Shown here: positions 11,052 through 21,931 of the stretch, piece by piece
Position numbering within the stretch: position 1 is the stretch's first letter
How the letters are laid out: the number at the start of each line of letters is the position of its first letter
DNA from: Hyaloraphidium curvatum
Lineage: Eukaryota > Monoblepharomycota > Hyaloraphidiomycetes > Hyaloraphidiales > Hyaloraphidiaceae
Assembly (NCBI GenBank): GCA_025558095.1
Contig: JAIVFI010000003.1
Coordinates: 434,001-498,000, forward strand
Direction of reading: 5' to 3'
Length of the DNA: 64,000 bases
The notes under the pieces: generated by a model
The model's input: only the letters and a program-made list of their open reading frames with translations
Told to the model about the DNA's origin: nothing
Database searches by the model: none
Position numbers and translations under genes: made by a program

Positions 11052-12677
11052 TCACATCACAACGTCTACTACCGCTAACGCATGATCGCCGCCGACGGAA
11101 ATGTCAACCACCTTGGCGATTGGCATGGGAAACTCGACTTCGGTAGCCTCAAAGAAGTCGGCGCCGTCGGAGCCCAGGCCGAGCTGCCCGTTCTGGTTCC
11201 GACCGAAACCGAACACCGAAGCCTTATCCGTGACCACAAAGAAGCAATCCAGCCCCGCAAAGATCTGGTGCACGTCCTCTTTCCGAGCAATCCAAGGAGC
11301 TAGGGCTCCGGCCAGCTTCTTTATGCCCGACCCTGGCTTGCCGACCGTCCCCACGTCAGGTCCTAGGCCGAGCACCCCACCCCCAGAGATCCAAACGTCG
11401 TTTGAGGTTATCATATCGCTGTCGTGCACGGATGTCGGCTCGCCGATCGCCAGCACCACGGATGCCCGCCCCGCGGCAGCACAGCCGATCGCATAGCCCC
11501 GGCCCTTGATCCGGCCCTGGAACTTGCCAAAACCCTGACCAGACACGGGAAGATAGTGTCCGTTGACCTGTGGGCCCGCTGGCGTTCCGTACATGCACTG
11601 TCCGTACTCGTTGTTGCCCCAGCTCCACACCGTTCCCGTGGATTCCATCAAGGCTATCGTGTGGTCGCCTTTGGTAAAGAGATGCGAAGTGTACGGCGGC
11701 AGTGAAGGTATCATGCGGAGCACGGGGTCGTGAACAGGGGCTTCGGATCCGTTGCCGTCCACGACAGCGGGCAGAGGTCGTCCGAGCTGTCCATCTGGGC
11801 CCCAGCCCGCGGTGAAGACGTAGCTTTCGCGCCGCTTGCCGGCGATCTTCCTGTCCAGGAGGACCGCAGTGTGATCCAAGCCGCAAGCTACAGCGCGCAT
11901 CACGCTCCAGGGTTGAACCGAGACGTCGAAGGGCTCGCCATATCCGTCCGATTCGGGCACCTCGGGTAACGGAACATGCTGGGGCGACGTAAGCTGCCGC
12001 TCGCGAGATCCAATGGCGAGCTGTCCGAGAGCATTGTCGCCGAAAGTGAACAGGCGAGCGTCCGATCCGTCTTCGCGCGCGACGAGCACGGCGCTGTGTA
12101 GACGCCCCGCCGACGTGCCCACGATCCTGTCGCCGGGCTCGCCCAAAGATACGACGGCAATGTCATAATCCTCTGAAGTCGATCCGTTGCCAAGCTGTCC
12201 TCTCGTGTTGAGCCCCATCGCGAGGAGCAGCGGCGGCAGTCCGTCGAATCTCGACAGGGCAACCAGGGAGTGCGAATGGCCGGCGGCAACGCGTTCCACT
12301 TCCGTGGAATCCAAATGCGGCAGGTAGTCGGCCCCAATCCACTTCCCATCGGCCGATCGCCATTCCAAGGACGTCAGCCGATCCTGAAGGATGTGCTTCC
12401 AATCGAGAGGTTCCGGTCGCACGGCGGCCGGCCCGTCAGCGCCCCCGCGATTCGGCTTTCCGATGGCGTAGCCGTCCGTGTTGCGGGCGCCCCAGCCAAA
12501 GAGGACGCGGCGCGTCGGGGCGGCCGGGGGCTCGGGCTCGGCGTCCGCCGCGAGCCCTCCGGGAGGTTTGAACCACGACGGCAGCCGCCGCGACGACACG
12601 CATCGCCTTCCGGACAAGCCGCTGAGCAAAGCAGAAGGCGCGAAATGCCGCCTATGAGGCAGTCCGGAGATTCTCAT
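11052..12677 (-). CDS. RCC1-repeat (beta-propeller) protein, probably mitochondrial
   Basis: This single-exon gene encodes 541 residues that form an RCC1-type seven-bladed propeller. Repeat signatures include FGWGARNTDGYAIG, MGLNTRGQLGNG, FGDNALGQLAIG, AGWGPDGQLGRP, WSWGNNEYGQCMYG and FGFGRNQNGQLGLG. The N-terminus is rich in Arg, Ser and hydrophobic residues and nearly free of acids over about 40 residues. It reads like a mitochondrial presequence, and the closest known types would then be RCC1L (animals) or Fmp25 (yeast). That assignment is inference: nuclear RCC1, the Ran exchange factor, lacks such a leader. It stands divergent to the GMF gene, 137 bp away. Confidence 0.85.
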   Translation of the reverse strand: MRISGLPHRRHFAPSALLSGLSGRRCVSSRRLPSWFKPPGGLAADAEPEPPAAPTRRVLFGWGARNTDGYAIGKPNRGGADGPAAVRPEPLDWKHILQDRLTSLEWRSADGKWIGADYLPHLDSTEVERVAAGHSHSLVALSRFDGLPPLLLAMGLNTRGQLGNGSTSEDYDIAVVSLGEPGDRIVGTSAGRLHSAVLVAREDGSDARLFTFGDNALGQLAIGSRERQLTSPQHVPLPEVPESDGYGEPFDVSVQPWSVMRAVACGLDHTAVLLDRKIAGKRRESYVFTAGWGPDGQLGRPLPAVVDGNGSEAPVHDPVLRMIPSLPPYTSHLFTKGDHTIALMESTGTVWSWGNNEYGQCMYGTPAGPQVNGHYLPVSGQGFGKFQGRIKGRGYAIGCAAAGRASVVLAIGEPTSVHDSDMITSNDVWISGGGVLGLGPDVGTVGKPGSGIKKLAGALAPWIARKEDVHQIFAGLDCFFVVTDKASVFGFGRNQNGQLGLGSDGADFFEATEVEFPMPIAKVVDISVGGDHALAVVDVVM

Positions 12678-12814
12678 TGCGTTGTTTACGCAGTCATTCG
12701 ATCACGGCGTCGGAGTCGTTCAGAGCGTCAGAACATCTTCACGCGTCTCCAGACGACCAGGGACGTGGACGTTGCCGAAACGCGTGCAATTCGCGGCGTC
12801 GGACGTGCCCAATC

Positions 12815-13381
12815 ATGAACTCGGGGACCTGCGACGTGAATCCCGCTCTGGTCGAGAAGCTCAAGGCGTTCCGCCTGAATCAGAGCAAGGCCACGCGCGC
12901 ATTCGTCGTCAAGATCGACAAGCTCCAGATCATCGAAGACAAGTGGGTCCGACCGGGTCCAGGCTCCGGCTTGGCGTGACGATTCGAAGGGTGCTTGATC
13001 CGACGACGTGGGAGGACCTCCAGGACGAGCTCCCGGACACTCAGCCCCGCTACGTGGTCGTCTCCTTTGAACGGACGAGCACCGATGGACGTGTCAGCTA
13101 CCCGCTGGTATTCATCTATTATGTTCCTGAGTCGGCAAATATGGGATCCAAGATGATCTACTCGTCGGGCAAGACGGCGTTCTCGCAAGCAGCGGACCTG
13201 GGCTCAAAGGCGGGTGAAATGACGACAGCACACGCCTCCGCGGCTCACGCAACCGATTCCGCAGGTCGTGGACGTTCAAGAGCTGGAGAAGGTGAGCATT
13301 GCTGTGATTTGGGGGCGCGGCCGTGTCTGATCACCACTTTGTCAGATAAACTACGACTACGTCGTGTCCCGGTTGGCTTGA
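12815..13381 (+). CDS. Glia maturation factor (GMF), ADF/cofilin family
   Basis: GMF binds Arp2/3 complex, debranches actin filaments and inhibits nucleation. Exons 12815-12942, 12990-13209, 13265-13291 and 13346-13381 give 136 residues, the usual family length. Signatures are CDVNPALVEKLKAFRL at the N-terminus, then LQDELPDTQPRYVVVSFE, DGRVSYPLVFIYY and KMIYSSGKTAFSQAADL. The third exon is only 27 bp (VVDVQELEK) and the last gives INYDYVVSRLA. The second intron appears to begin with GC (AAG/GCGGGT at 13210): only that donor keeps SK joined to VVDVQELEK in frame, as in other GMF proteins. Confidence 0.9.
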
Positions 13382-13587
13382 GAACACGGGCGGAAGGACA
13401 CACCGAGGACGGACATGGCATCTGTCAGATACCCGAGCACTGTATCTTGGCTTTCGCGCAAAACATATTACGCTACCGGGGATTAGGTCCGTCGTCCGAG
13501 AGTCATCGAAGGAGGGTATCGAGGAGGAGGATGAGAAGAGAAGGGAGGTGGTAGATCGCCCGGCCGGGTCGGGCGGGGGGGGGTGGT

Positions 13588-14285
13588 TCACTCGTTGAGG
13601 AGACCGAGGATCATTCGGCTGTGGAGGAGAGGTGAGCATCGCGGCGATTGAGGCAAAGAGGCGCGAAACATACTACAAGAAGAAGAAGAAACTGTTGCGG
13701 TGAAGGAAGGAATGGGTCACTCCTCGGAGTCGAAAGGAGGGCGGCGCGCTCACCTCAGGAGATAGAACCCGAGCTTGATGAAGCACTCCTTCTTGTGGTT
13801 CGGCAGCGTACGGAAAATCTCTGTCGGGTCGTACAGCTGCCTCTTGTCCATGACTCTGCCACCGCCACAGGGCCGTCAACCAGCGTCCGCCGCCAGAACC
13901 CGGACCACGCACTTCTTGATGTTGTACCCGAGAAGCGGCACGTTCATGAGGAACGCCGTCCAGCTCCCCGTCAGCAGGAACAGGACCGTGAGGAAGCCAT
14001 GTGCCCCCATTTCGGGCAGAACGAACTGCCGCCGCGAAATCGCGCGTGAGATCCGGCCGGCCGACGCGTCCGCCTGGCGCACCTGGTTCAGCTTATTGCA
14101 CAGATCTATCGGGTTGATGTAGTCGCACTCCAGGTCCGAGAACATGATGATCTGGCCGGCGCGACGCCGTCAGACGTGCGGCAGGGCCCGGTTGCGGCCC
14201 GCCAACTCACGAAGAAGACCATGGCAAAGAGGAGCACCGCGGCCATGATGACCGCGAACAGGAAAAGGAGCGCCTCCCCGTTCAT
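13588..14285 (-). CDS. ERV14: Cornichon-family ER cargo receptor (Erv14-like)
   Basis: Erv14/cornichon proteins load membrane cargo into COPII vesicles at the ER. Exons 14211-14285, 14083-14151, 13913-14025, 13754-13855, 13674-13691 and 13588-13618 give 135 residues (yeast Erv14 has 138). The protein starts [16 protein letters not shown] and carries the family signature [19 protein letters not shown]. It continues with [33 protein letters not shown] and [20 protein letters not shown]. It ends in the conserved [15 protein letters not shown]. That last segment needs an 18-bp micro-exon at 13674-13691. Read without splicing at its GTATGT donor, the frame meets TAG immediately. Confidence 0.93.
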
Positions 14286-14433
14286 CGTGTCGCCGTGCGC
14301 CGATGAGTGCGGGAGCGGCTAGAATGCCCGCGCGGCCGATCCGTGCGGGTGCTGTTGGGTGAGGGCGGGCCCGCGTGATGGTCGTGGCGTGAGAACAGAA
14401 GGGACGGCAGCCCCCGAAGCTCAATCTTTTCCG

Positions 14434-15689
14434 ATGCTGACGGCCGTCGAGCCCGGCGGCGCGGCGGAGTTTGTCGACAAGCGGTCCGATGCCGAGCGCG
14501 ACGCGATGCTGCTGGCGGTGTTCCGCTTCTTCTTCATCCGGGACATGCTCGCGGCGGACGCCTTCCCGCTGGCCGTTCCGTCGGACGGATCCGCGGGACC
14601 GCGGACCGCCTTTCGCCTCGCGGGCGCATCGTTCCCGTTCTTCCGCCGCGTGCGCGTGTCGGGCACCGTCGTGGACCGGATCGAGGACGAGACCACGCTC
14701 ACCGCGACGGTCGACGACATGACCGCGACGATCCGCGTCCGGGTTTCCAAAGCCGATGTGCACCGAAAGAAGCTCGCCGAGGTGACCAAGGGCGCCTTGG
14801 TGACATTCCTGGGGGACCTCGTGTGCGACGAGTCGGGGAAACGCTGGGTGGAGAGCAACATGTGGGGCCGTCTTCCGCTTCCGGCCCGAGGAACCTTCTC
14901 CTAACCTCGCGCCGACAGCCTGGATGTCAAGCAGGATGCACTCTTCACGATCATGTTCCCCATGCAGACACTGCAGATGTACACTGAGCAGTACTTCCCC
15001 GACCGCTTCCCGGAGCAAGCGCAGCGCTACACCCAGCGCATCTCGCAGCTGCAGTCGCAAAAAGGCTCGCAGATGCCCGTGGGCCCGGAGGAGGAGGCCG
15101 ACTTCAAGGCGGCGATGGAGGAGCTCGGGGAAGCGACGGACCTTGTGCCTGCGCCGGAAGCTCCGGAGGCGGCCGAAAACGCCAAGGGCGGGGACTTTGA
15201 GTTTGACGACGACCTCGACGAGGGCAACCTGATGCTTGTGGACTTTGATGCGGCTGTTGCCAATGCCGCCGCGCCCTCGGTGCCGGCTGCGGCGCCGCAG
15301 CCGGGGTTGCCAGTCGCGCCGAATGCCGGCAAGCCGGCCAACACCGGAGACAGTCCTTCCTTTTCGCAGTACGAGATCAACGACATGGACGATGCGCTCT
15401 TCATGGACGTGGTTGTGGACGTTCCGATGCCCAACGCCGCACAGGGAGAGCGGAGTACAGAGGTCATGGCCGCGATCCGGACCTACCTTTCGTCGGCAGG
15501 AGGCTTGAAGTCATTAGACGAGATCCGCTCGCAGTGCACCGCCCAGTACAAGGAAGAGGAGGTTCAGGACGCGCTGACAAAGGTGAGCGATCGGACAAAT
15601 GGTCGCTCACCAGCATTTCTCACACGGCTCCGCAGCTCGTGGACGGATTCGAAGCGTACAGTCGCGACGGCAAATTTGCCTTGATGTAG
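14434..15689 (+). CDS. OB-fold protein with C-terminal winged-helix-like domain (RPA32/Stn1-like)
   Basis: Exons 14434-14861, 14919-15582 and 15636-15689 give 381 residues. Residues 60-140 look like an OB fold of the RPA32/Stn1 type (VRVSGTVVDRIEDETTLTAT, VDDMTATIRVRV, GALVTFLGDL). A helical stretch follows (MQTLQMYTEQYFPD), then an acidic Ala/Pro-rich linker. The C-terminal segment resembles a winged helix (VMAAIRTYLSSAGGLKSLDE, with YKEEEVQDALTKLVDGF and AYSRDGKFALM at the end). This architecture fits replication protein A subunit 2 or a Stn1-like single-stranded DNA binder, but the similarity is weak and I cannot choose between them. An upstream in-frame GTG exists; the ATG at 14434 was preferred. 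Confidence 0.55.
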
Positions 15690-15795
15690 TTTCATTCATG
15701 GTGGTACAATTCATGTACGTGCAGCGAAGAAGGTGGGGGCGCGCCCCGAGCTTCTGAATTATGCAGTCCGACGTTGTTTCATTCCGTGCCACAGT

Positions 15796-17630
15796 TCAAG
15801 CACGCAAAGCCGCAAAGTAGTGCAGATATGCGCCGAGTGTCTTGACCCCGTTGATCAGGTTCTGTAGAAGGCGACGGTCAAGATGGAAACGGGAGGCGGC
15901 GCCGCTGTTCGAACCTTGCGGTCAACCTTCTCGTTCGTCGAGTGCGCGCCGTCATCTGGATGAAATAGCGGTGAATTCCAATGCCTCTCGCCCATTTGCT
16001 TGGCGACACCAACCGCCCTGGCCGACGGGGAGCAGCATGACTGATTTCCCAGTCGCATCGGCGAACGTGAGCGTGACGGGTATAGAGCCACCCTCCCGGG
16101 TGAGATCCGGAGTGATTCCCCACACCTACGTCGCGCATGAGACGCCAAGAACACGACCGAACGTTGGGATGGCCCACCTTCTCGGTGGCTTTGATTCCGG
16201 CGGTGAAGTTGGCGTCCTTGAAGTCGCCCACCCACGCCTTGGCCCCGTGCCCCATGCTCAGCTTGATCTTGTTCCTGGACTTGAGCTTGGCAAACTCGGA
16301 TTCCACGTGGGCCTTGACGAGCTTGTGGATCTTCTCGGGGTCCTGGTCGGGGACCAGGCGGATCGAGAACTTGCCGATCACCTTGGCGGGGATGACTGTC
16401 TTGGCGCCCGCACCGTAAAAGGCGCCCTCGATCCCGTGGAGGGACAGGGAGGGGTACCTCCACCGAGCCATGACGGCCGGGACAACGGAATCGTGGATCG
16501 TCGTCTTGGCGCCGATCGCGTCTTCAAGCGCCGACATTTCCAACTCGATCCGCTCGTAGATGGCCTTTTCCTCGGGCGAAACGGGGGCGACGTCGTCGTA
16601 GATGCCAGGGATAAGGATCTTGCCGTCCGGCTCAACGAGCGAGGCCATGATCTGGTGACGGGGTATAAGAACGAGGGTCACCGGCTCGTGGCAATGCTCT
16701 CACCTTAATGAGATCCGTCATGGGTTCATGGCTCACCCCGCCCCAGACCTGGTTAATGAGCACAATCCATAGCAATGAGCTATGGAGGATGACTAAGCAA
16801 TGAGAGTCGACTCACGCCCGAGTGAAGATCTGCTCCGGGCCCAGAGACTGCGAGAGTGAAGTATGTTATCCCACGAAGCCCATACGTGATGCACGGCTTC
16901 GTGGTGCCTTTTCAGACTGTGAGCCAAGACACGTGGGTTTCGGTGCTCAGGACTTACCAAGCCAGTAGTTGTCCGAGATGGTCACGCAATCCACGTCCTT
17001 GAGAAATCCGTTCGCTTCCGCCAGGATGACCTCGTCCAAGCCCTCAGAGCCGGATTCCTCCATAGCCTCGAACACCATCTTCAAGTTCACAGGCAGCTCC
17101 TTCTTGAGTTCCTGGTGGGCCTTGATCACCCACAGCCAGCACAGAACCGGACCCTTGTCGTCCGTGGCACCCCGGGCATAGAGCTTTCCGTTCTTTTCCG
17201 TGAGCTTGAATGGCTCCGTGTCCCATCCATCGGACTTGAACGCGGGTTGCTGGGTGACAGGTCAAGAAAGGTATCCAGGGCAGCCTGCTTTACCTACAAC
17301 GTCCAGGTGGCCGTAAACGCAGACGGTGGGCTTCTTGGGATCGTTCCCGTAGGTGCCCAGGATGATGGGAGGCAGAGGGACCTTCTCGTCGTCGATTGTC
17401 TGGAACCCCAGCGGGTTCGGCCTGATTTCGACCTTCACGCCGAGCTTCTCCAGCTTCTCCTTGGTCCAGTCCACCATTCTGATGACCTCGGGCCGCCGGA
17501 CCTTCTCGCCGCTGACCGACGGGATCGCCACGGCCTCGGCGAGAAGGTCGATGATGTCCGCTGCGTGAGCATCGGTCCAATCGAAGAAGGGCTGCAGGTC
17601 CGGGTCCGAAGCGCCGTTCGCGGCAGCCAT
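15796..17630 (-). CDS. DUG1: M20-family cytosolic dipeptidase (CNDP2/Dug1)
   Basis: This zinc/manganese dipeptidase cleaves Cys-Gly and other dipeptides; in yeast Dug1 acts in glutathione breakdown. Eight exons (17298-17630, 16958-17249, 16816-16907, 16704-16748, 16178-16651, 16014-16125, 15915-15955, 15796-15861) give 484 residues, against 475 in human CNDP2. All metal-site motifs are present: [40 protein letters not shown] and [10 protein letters not shown]. The acceptor at 16908 (AAAAG) is needed to avoid a stop and to join WLG to [12 protein letters not shown]. The N-terminus [16 protein letters not shown] was chosen because the upstream in-frame sequence has no family character. The promoter is shared with RAD51C (140 bp). 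Confidence 0.94.
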
Positions 17631-17770
17631 CGCGCCGATCGAGTAGCTAAAAGGCGAACAAGTCTCGGCAACGCGGCAGAAACTGGGACCCCGAGGGAGC
17701 CCTGGCGTGCGCGTCGATCGAACGCGCTTGATTCGCGCTATCACCCTCGAATCAAACGCGCGAGTTCGCC

Positions 17771-19301
17771 ATGCTGTCTGCCTCCAGCAGCGCCACACCG
17801 AACTCCAGGGGCGCAGCATCCTCGACATCGGCATTTCCGAGCCGGGGAAACGCGTCCGGAGGGCCTCCGAGGAGGGACCAAGGCGATTCCCAGAGGAGCG
17901 TCGAGACGCTCGATCTCGCACCGGCCCTGCGGGCCAAGCTCATCAACGGCGGATTCCGGACCGTCGGCGACCTCAGGGATGTCACGCCTGCCCGGCTCTG
18001 TCAAGGTGGGCCCACCCGCAGCGCGATGGCCCTTCGGACTGGACGTGGGACGACCGCCCCGCAGAGCTCGGGCTGCCGATGGACGAGGCGCTGTCTGTGG
18101 TGAGACAGTACAATCAGGGTAAGTCCGCAAGACGGTGCCGTGGAGCCTTGCCACAGGCGATGACCTAGGAGCGCGGTGCCAGACCCGTATCCCTCGACAT
18201 CCGCGCTGGACCTCTTGGAGCGCGACCTGAAACGGAGACCTATAACGACATGCTGCGCCGCTTTGGACGGTCTGTTGGACGCGAAAGGGAGCGGGGTTCC
18301 TGTCGGCGTGGTGTCGGAGTTCTGTGGGGAGCCGGGGGTGGGCAAGACGCAGATTGGGTGAGCTTTGCCGACCGGCGCTGGGGTTCGCGACTCGAACATC
18401 GTTCGCAAAGGATGCAGCTGTGCGTCAACGTGCAGATCCCGAGATCTCTCGGGGGTGCGGGCGGCGAGGCACTGTACATCGATTCGGAGGGCAGCTTCAT
18501 CGTGGACCGGCTGGCCCAGATTGCCGCAGCCACGGTCGCCGAGACGAACGAACGTCTGTTGTCGCGAGGCTTGGAAGCAGACTTGATGGATCTGGAGCAG
18601 GTGCTCGACCGGATCCACTACTTTCGCGTGCATGATTACGTCGAGCAGGTCGCGGTGACGCACTTGCTCGCCGAAACCCTGGCCGAGAACCCGAGGGTGC
18701 GTTGGTGGACCACCACGCTTCTCTTGCGTCGCAGCCTCACCTATGCTGTGCCACAGATAAAGCTCATCGTCGTTGACTCGATCGCATTCCACTTCCGCCA
18801 GCACTTCAGCGACATGGCGATGCGCCAACGGCTCCTCCTCAACATTGCAAACACCTTCATGGCGCTGGCCAAGAAGCACGAGCTTGCCGTGGTCATGATG
18901 AACCAGATGACTACCAAGCTGGGGAAAGACGCATCCGGGGAGAACCAGTACGGAACAATGGTTCCCGCACTCGGTCGGTCAGGCAGGGGAGCTTTTCTTC
19001 GCAGCTTGCTAACCGGCCACGTTCGCAGGCGAAAGTTGGGGGCATTGCAATACCCACCGGGTCATCCTCGCGTTCGACAATGGCGGGCGGACTCGAAAAG
19101 CAATTCTTGTCAAGTCCCCCAACATGCAGGGCAGGACAGTCTACTATACCATCACTGTGAGTCCAGACATGTCCCTGCAGTATCTTGCATTCACGCTCCA
19201 GGCAGCGGGACGGCGTGCGTGACGTGGAATCCGCGCGGAGGGCACCCGAGGGGGGAGACACCAGCGCCGAGCCGCGCAAGCGACCGCGAACGGACGAGTG
19301 A
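17771..19301 (+). CDS. RAD51C: RAD51C, RecA-family recombination paralogue
   Basis: RAD51C is a RAD51 paralogue that assists homologous recombination. Exons 17771-18005, 18065-18118, 18183-18357, 18411-18696, 18757-18973, 19029-19156 and 19206-19301 give 396 residues. An N-terminal helix-hairpin-like region (LRAKLINGGFRTVGDLRDV) precedes the core. Walker A is GEPGVGKT and Walker B is IKLIVVD. Further signatures are EALYIDSEGSF, AVVMMNQMTTKL, and VPALGESWGHCNTHRVIL, which is diagnostic for RAD51C. The C-terminus ends in a basic, NLS-like PRKRPRTDE, as in the human protein. The last acceptor (GGCAG at 19205) is required to enter the frame RDGVRDVES. Confidence 0.93.
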
Positions 19302-19454
19302 TCGTCGAAGGCGCTGAGGATCGCGATCTTATTCATGGAACTGTGTCTGCCTTTCAACGTCATTTCAATTGAGGTTGTACATCGATCAATTGTCTCCGTG
19401 CGCAAGCAAGAATGCACGTCCATGGCTCCATGGCACACATAGCCCCATCCTGCC

Positions 19455-20398
19455 TCATAGCGCGGTCGTTGGCGGATCCTCCAGGTGAGAAGTCACAACG
19501 TCCTTAATCTTGGGGAAGTTTGCCCGCTCTTCCAGCTGCTGCTGCGACCAAAGCAGCATCCGAATCAAACTCGGCAGCTTGGGGCTGTCGTCCTGGGACT
19601 GCGAAATGAGAACCGCCGAATTCAATTCCGACGCTATTCGTTGCCGCTGTGATTGGTCAAAGAGGTCTGCAACTGGAGACGCGGAGACTGCCTCGAGAGG
19701 GAAGGCGAGGAGGGCCATTGTCCGCTCGAGCTCGGACAGAAACTCGGGCTGCGACAGAAAGCCTGTCAGCGCAGAGGCGACCGAACTGCCACGAGCGCCC
19801 ACGTTTTCCTCGCCTCGCGGTGCGAGCTCTTCTTGTGCAAACTCGAGCGCCGCCACCACATCCCCCGTCCGGATGAGCTCGATCAGTTTCTGCTGCTTCA
19901 GGTGGAAGTAGAGCTTCGGGTTCACGTCCAGGATCTGAGCAACAGGAATGAGAAACCCTTGCGGATCCTGCCCGTTTACGGGCCCACCTCGGGATCGAGG
20001 TCGTTGACGTGCGCAATGGCCTGGTCAATGTCCCCGTTCTGCACGGCGTTCCGGATATTCATGCGGTCCTCAATGGACTCCAGCTCCACGCTTGGCTCCA
20101 GCCCGGTCTCCTGCGCGAACTTTTCCGCCGCGTCCTTGTAGCCTTCAATGACGAGGTAGTTCATGACCAGCTTGTTGAGATCCCTGGGGACGCGGCGCCC
20201 GTCGGCGGGCCGAAACGCAGCCGCTCCGCGTGGAAACACCCACTGCTTGTTGATCTTGACCTCTGCGAGGCGCTTCTCCCATTCGTCGCGCGGAATGGTA
20301 ACCTTCTTGGTCTGTGCCGGAGGATTCGGCTTCTGGGTCCAAGTCCGGTCCGGGGACCACGCGACCGTCAGTGTCGCCAACTCGATACTCAAGAGCAT
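19455..20398 (-). CDS. GID8: GID8/TWA1, LisH-CTLH-CRA subunit of the GID/CTLH ubiquitin ligase
   Basis: GID8 is a scaffold subunit of the GID (CTLH) E3 ligase, which degrades gluconeogenic enzymes in yeast. Exons 20244-20398, 19988-20183 and 19455-19934 give 276 residues; the family is about 230, and the excess is at the N-terminus. The LisH motif is LNKLVMNYLVIEGYKDAAEKF. CTLH follows (ESIEDRMNIRNAVQNGDIDQ, then ILDVNPKLYFHLKQQKLIEL). The CRA part contains ALEFAQEELAPRGEEN, FLSELERTMALLAF and QRQRIASELN. The true start could be the ATG at 20398 or 20416; neither N-terminus is conserved. The gene is divergent to SWP1, 111 bp away. Confidence 0.92.
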
Positions 20399-20509
20399 AC
20401 GCGCGAAGCGTACCATTGCGACTCGAAACTCCCTCGAGCTCCTGAGCAGGAACGGTGTTGTCGGCCGGGCGGACCAGCGCGTGTCCATCACGCGCCTTCA
20501 AACGCAGAC

Positions 20510-21931
20510 ATGGCGCGGCCAAGAGCGCGGCCAACGCGCCGCATCGCGGCACTGATCGTCCTGGTCGCTGTATTCTTTGCGCTCGCCGTCTTTTCGGCGG
20601 CCGCCCGCGCCGCGGAGGACGCGTCGGACGAGGCTGGCGGCGTGGTCGAGCAGGTGGTCGAAGAGGTGGCCATCGCCGACATAGGTAAGAGGATCCTGCG
20701 TCGCGGTTATTCGCGTGCTGATTAAGTTCCCCAGTGCCGGACGAGCTGTTGGTGGGATTGGCCGAGGGGCAGGAGGACAAGACCACCGAGGCCGTCCCCG
20801 ACCCTCCCGCCGCCGAGGAGCCCGCCGCCGATGCGGCCGAGAGCAAGTCCGCGGCCGCAGAGCCGCCTGCAGAAGAGCCGGTGCAGGAGGAGCCGATGCT
20901 GAAGGTGCTGCCGCACTATGCCGAGATCGCCATAAAGGAGATTCGCGCACGCGTCGCCGGCGCGGACGGCTCCATGGGGGAGGTACAGAAGTGGGTTCGG
21001 AGCTCAAGACTTTATCGGAATTGCATCTCACGCTCTGCTTCAGGCTGACGTACCCGAACAAGTTCCCGCAGCCGCTCGAAGTGTCGTACCCCGGCGCTCT
21101 GAAGCTCGCGTTCAAGGTCTACGACGGCAAGCTCGAGGACAAGCCGCCGCTTGCCGTCAACCAGGCTGTCCTTGTCCTGACCAACCGGGAAACAAAGGAG
21201 GACTCGTCCTTTATCGCCGAGGCCTCCAAAGTCGGAACTTACGGACTCGATGTCGTGGGTAGAGCGTCCGAGTGCAGGGAAGGTCGCTCACCTTTTGGAA
21301 AGGATCTCAACTCGGCAGCCGTGCTGGAATCGCTGCGCTATAGGCCCGGCACGTACGAGATGAGCCTCGTTCTCGGTTCCTTCTCGACGACGCACGCCCT
21401 CAAGTACGACGTCGGTGCCCTCAAGATCATCCTGCCCCTGCCCAACGAGCCCGGCTACGTTGCACCGGCGAAAGAGGGACCTGCCGGGGCAGGTGCGCAG
21501 GACCCGGTCAACTACGCGGTCAAGCCCGAGATCACGCACGTGTTCCGGCCGGGACCCAAGCAGGCGCCCGTCGTCGTCAGCGGATTCTTCACGCTGCTCG
21601 TGCTGTCGCCGTGGTTGCTTTTGCTTGCTGGGGTATGGCTTGCAGTCCTGCTTCTTGGTCCCGTGCTGACTCCTCTCTCCAGTGGCAGCAGCTCGGTTTC
21701 AGCCCCTTGTCCGGGTCGAGCGCCAGCACTTCCCAGGGTCCCTTCGTCATCGCGATTGCCGCGCTTCCGGTTCTCATGTACCTCTACTGGACGCGCCTGA
21801 ACCTGTTCCAGCTGCTCGGATATATGGCGGGTTGGGGTTGCTTCACGTTCATCACGGGACGGAGAGCTTTGAGGGAGCACGCAGCGCAACGGATAAGGAC
21901 CGAGGGGGGCAAGGCAAAGAAGACCGAGTAG
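20510..21931 (+). CDS. SWP1: Oligosaccharyltransferase subunit Swp1/ribophorin II
   Basis: This is a non-catalytic subunit of the ER oligosaccharyltransferase complex that N-glycosylates proteins. Exons 20510-20684, 20735-20990, 21044-21254, 21303-21632 and 21683-21931 give about 406 residues. An Arg-rich start leads into a signal peptide (AALIVLVAVFFALAVFSAAARA). The luminal part carries LTYPNKFPQPLEVSYPG, AVLVLTNRETKEDSSF and RYRPGTYEMSLVLGSF. The diagnostic C-terminal block is KPEITHVFRPGPKQAPVVVS. Membrane segments follow (GFFTLLVLSPWLLLLAG, FVIAIAALPVLMYLYW, LLGYMAGWGCFTFITGRRAL), with a lysine-rich end (GGKAKKTE). The 48-bp intron at 21255-21302 is less certain, because the frame also stays open through it. 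Confidence 0.9.

Noticed and set aside
13673-13675. Apparent premature TAG stop in the cornichon gene
   Set aside because: The TAG spans an exon/GTATGT donor junction. Splicing to the acceptor before 13618 gives the conserved [10 protein letters not shown] ending, so the gene is not broken.
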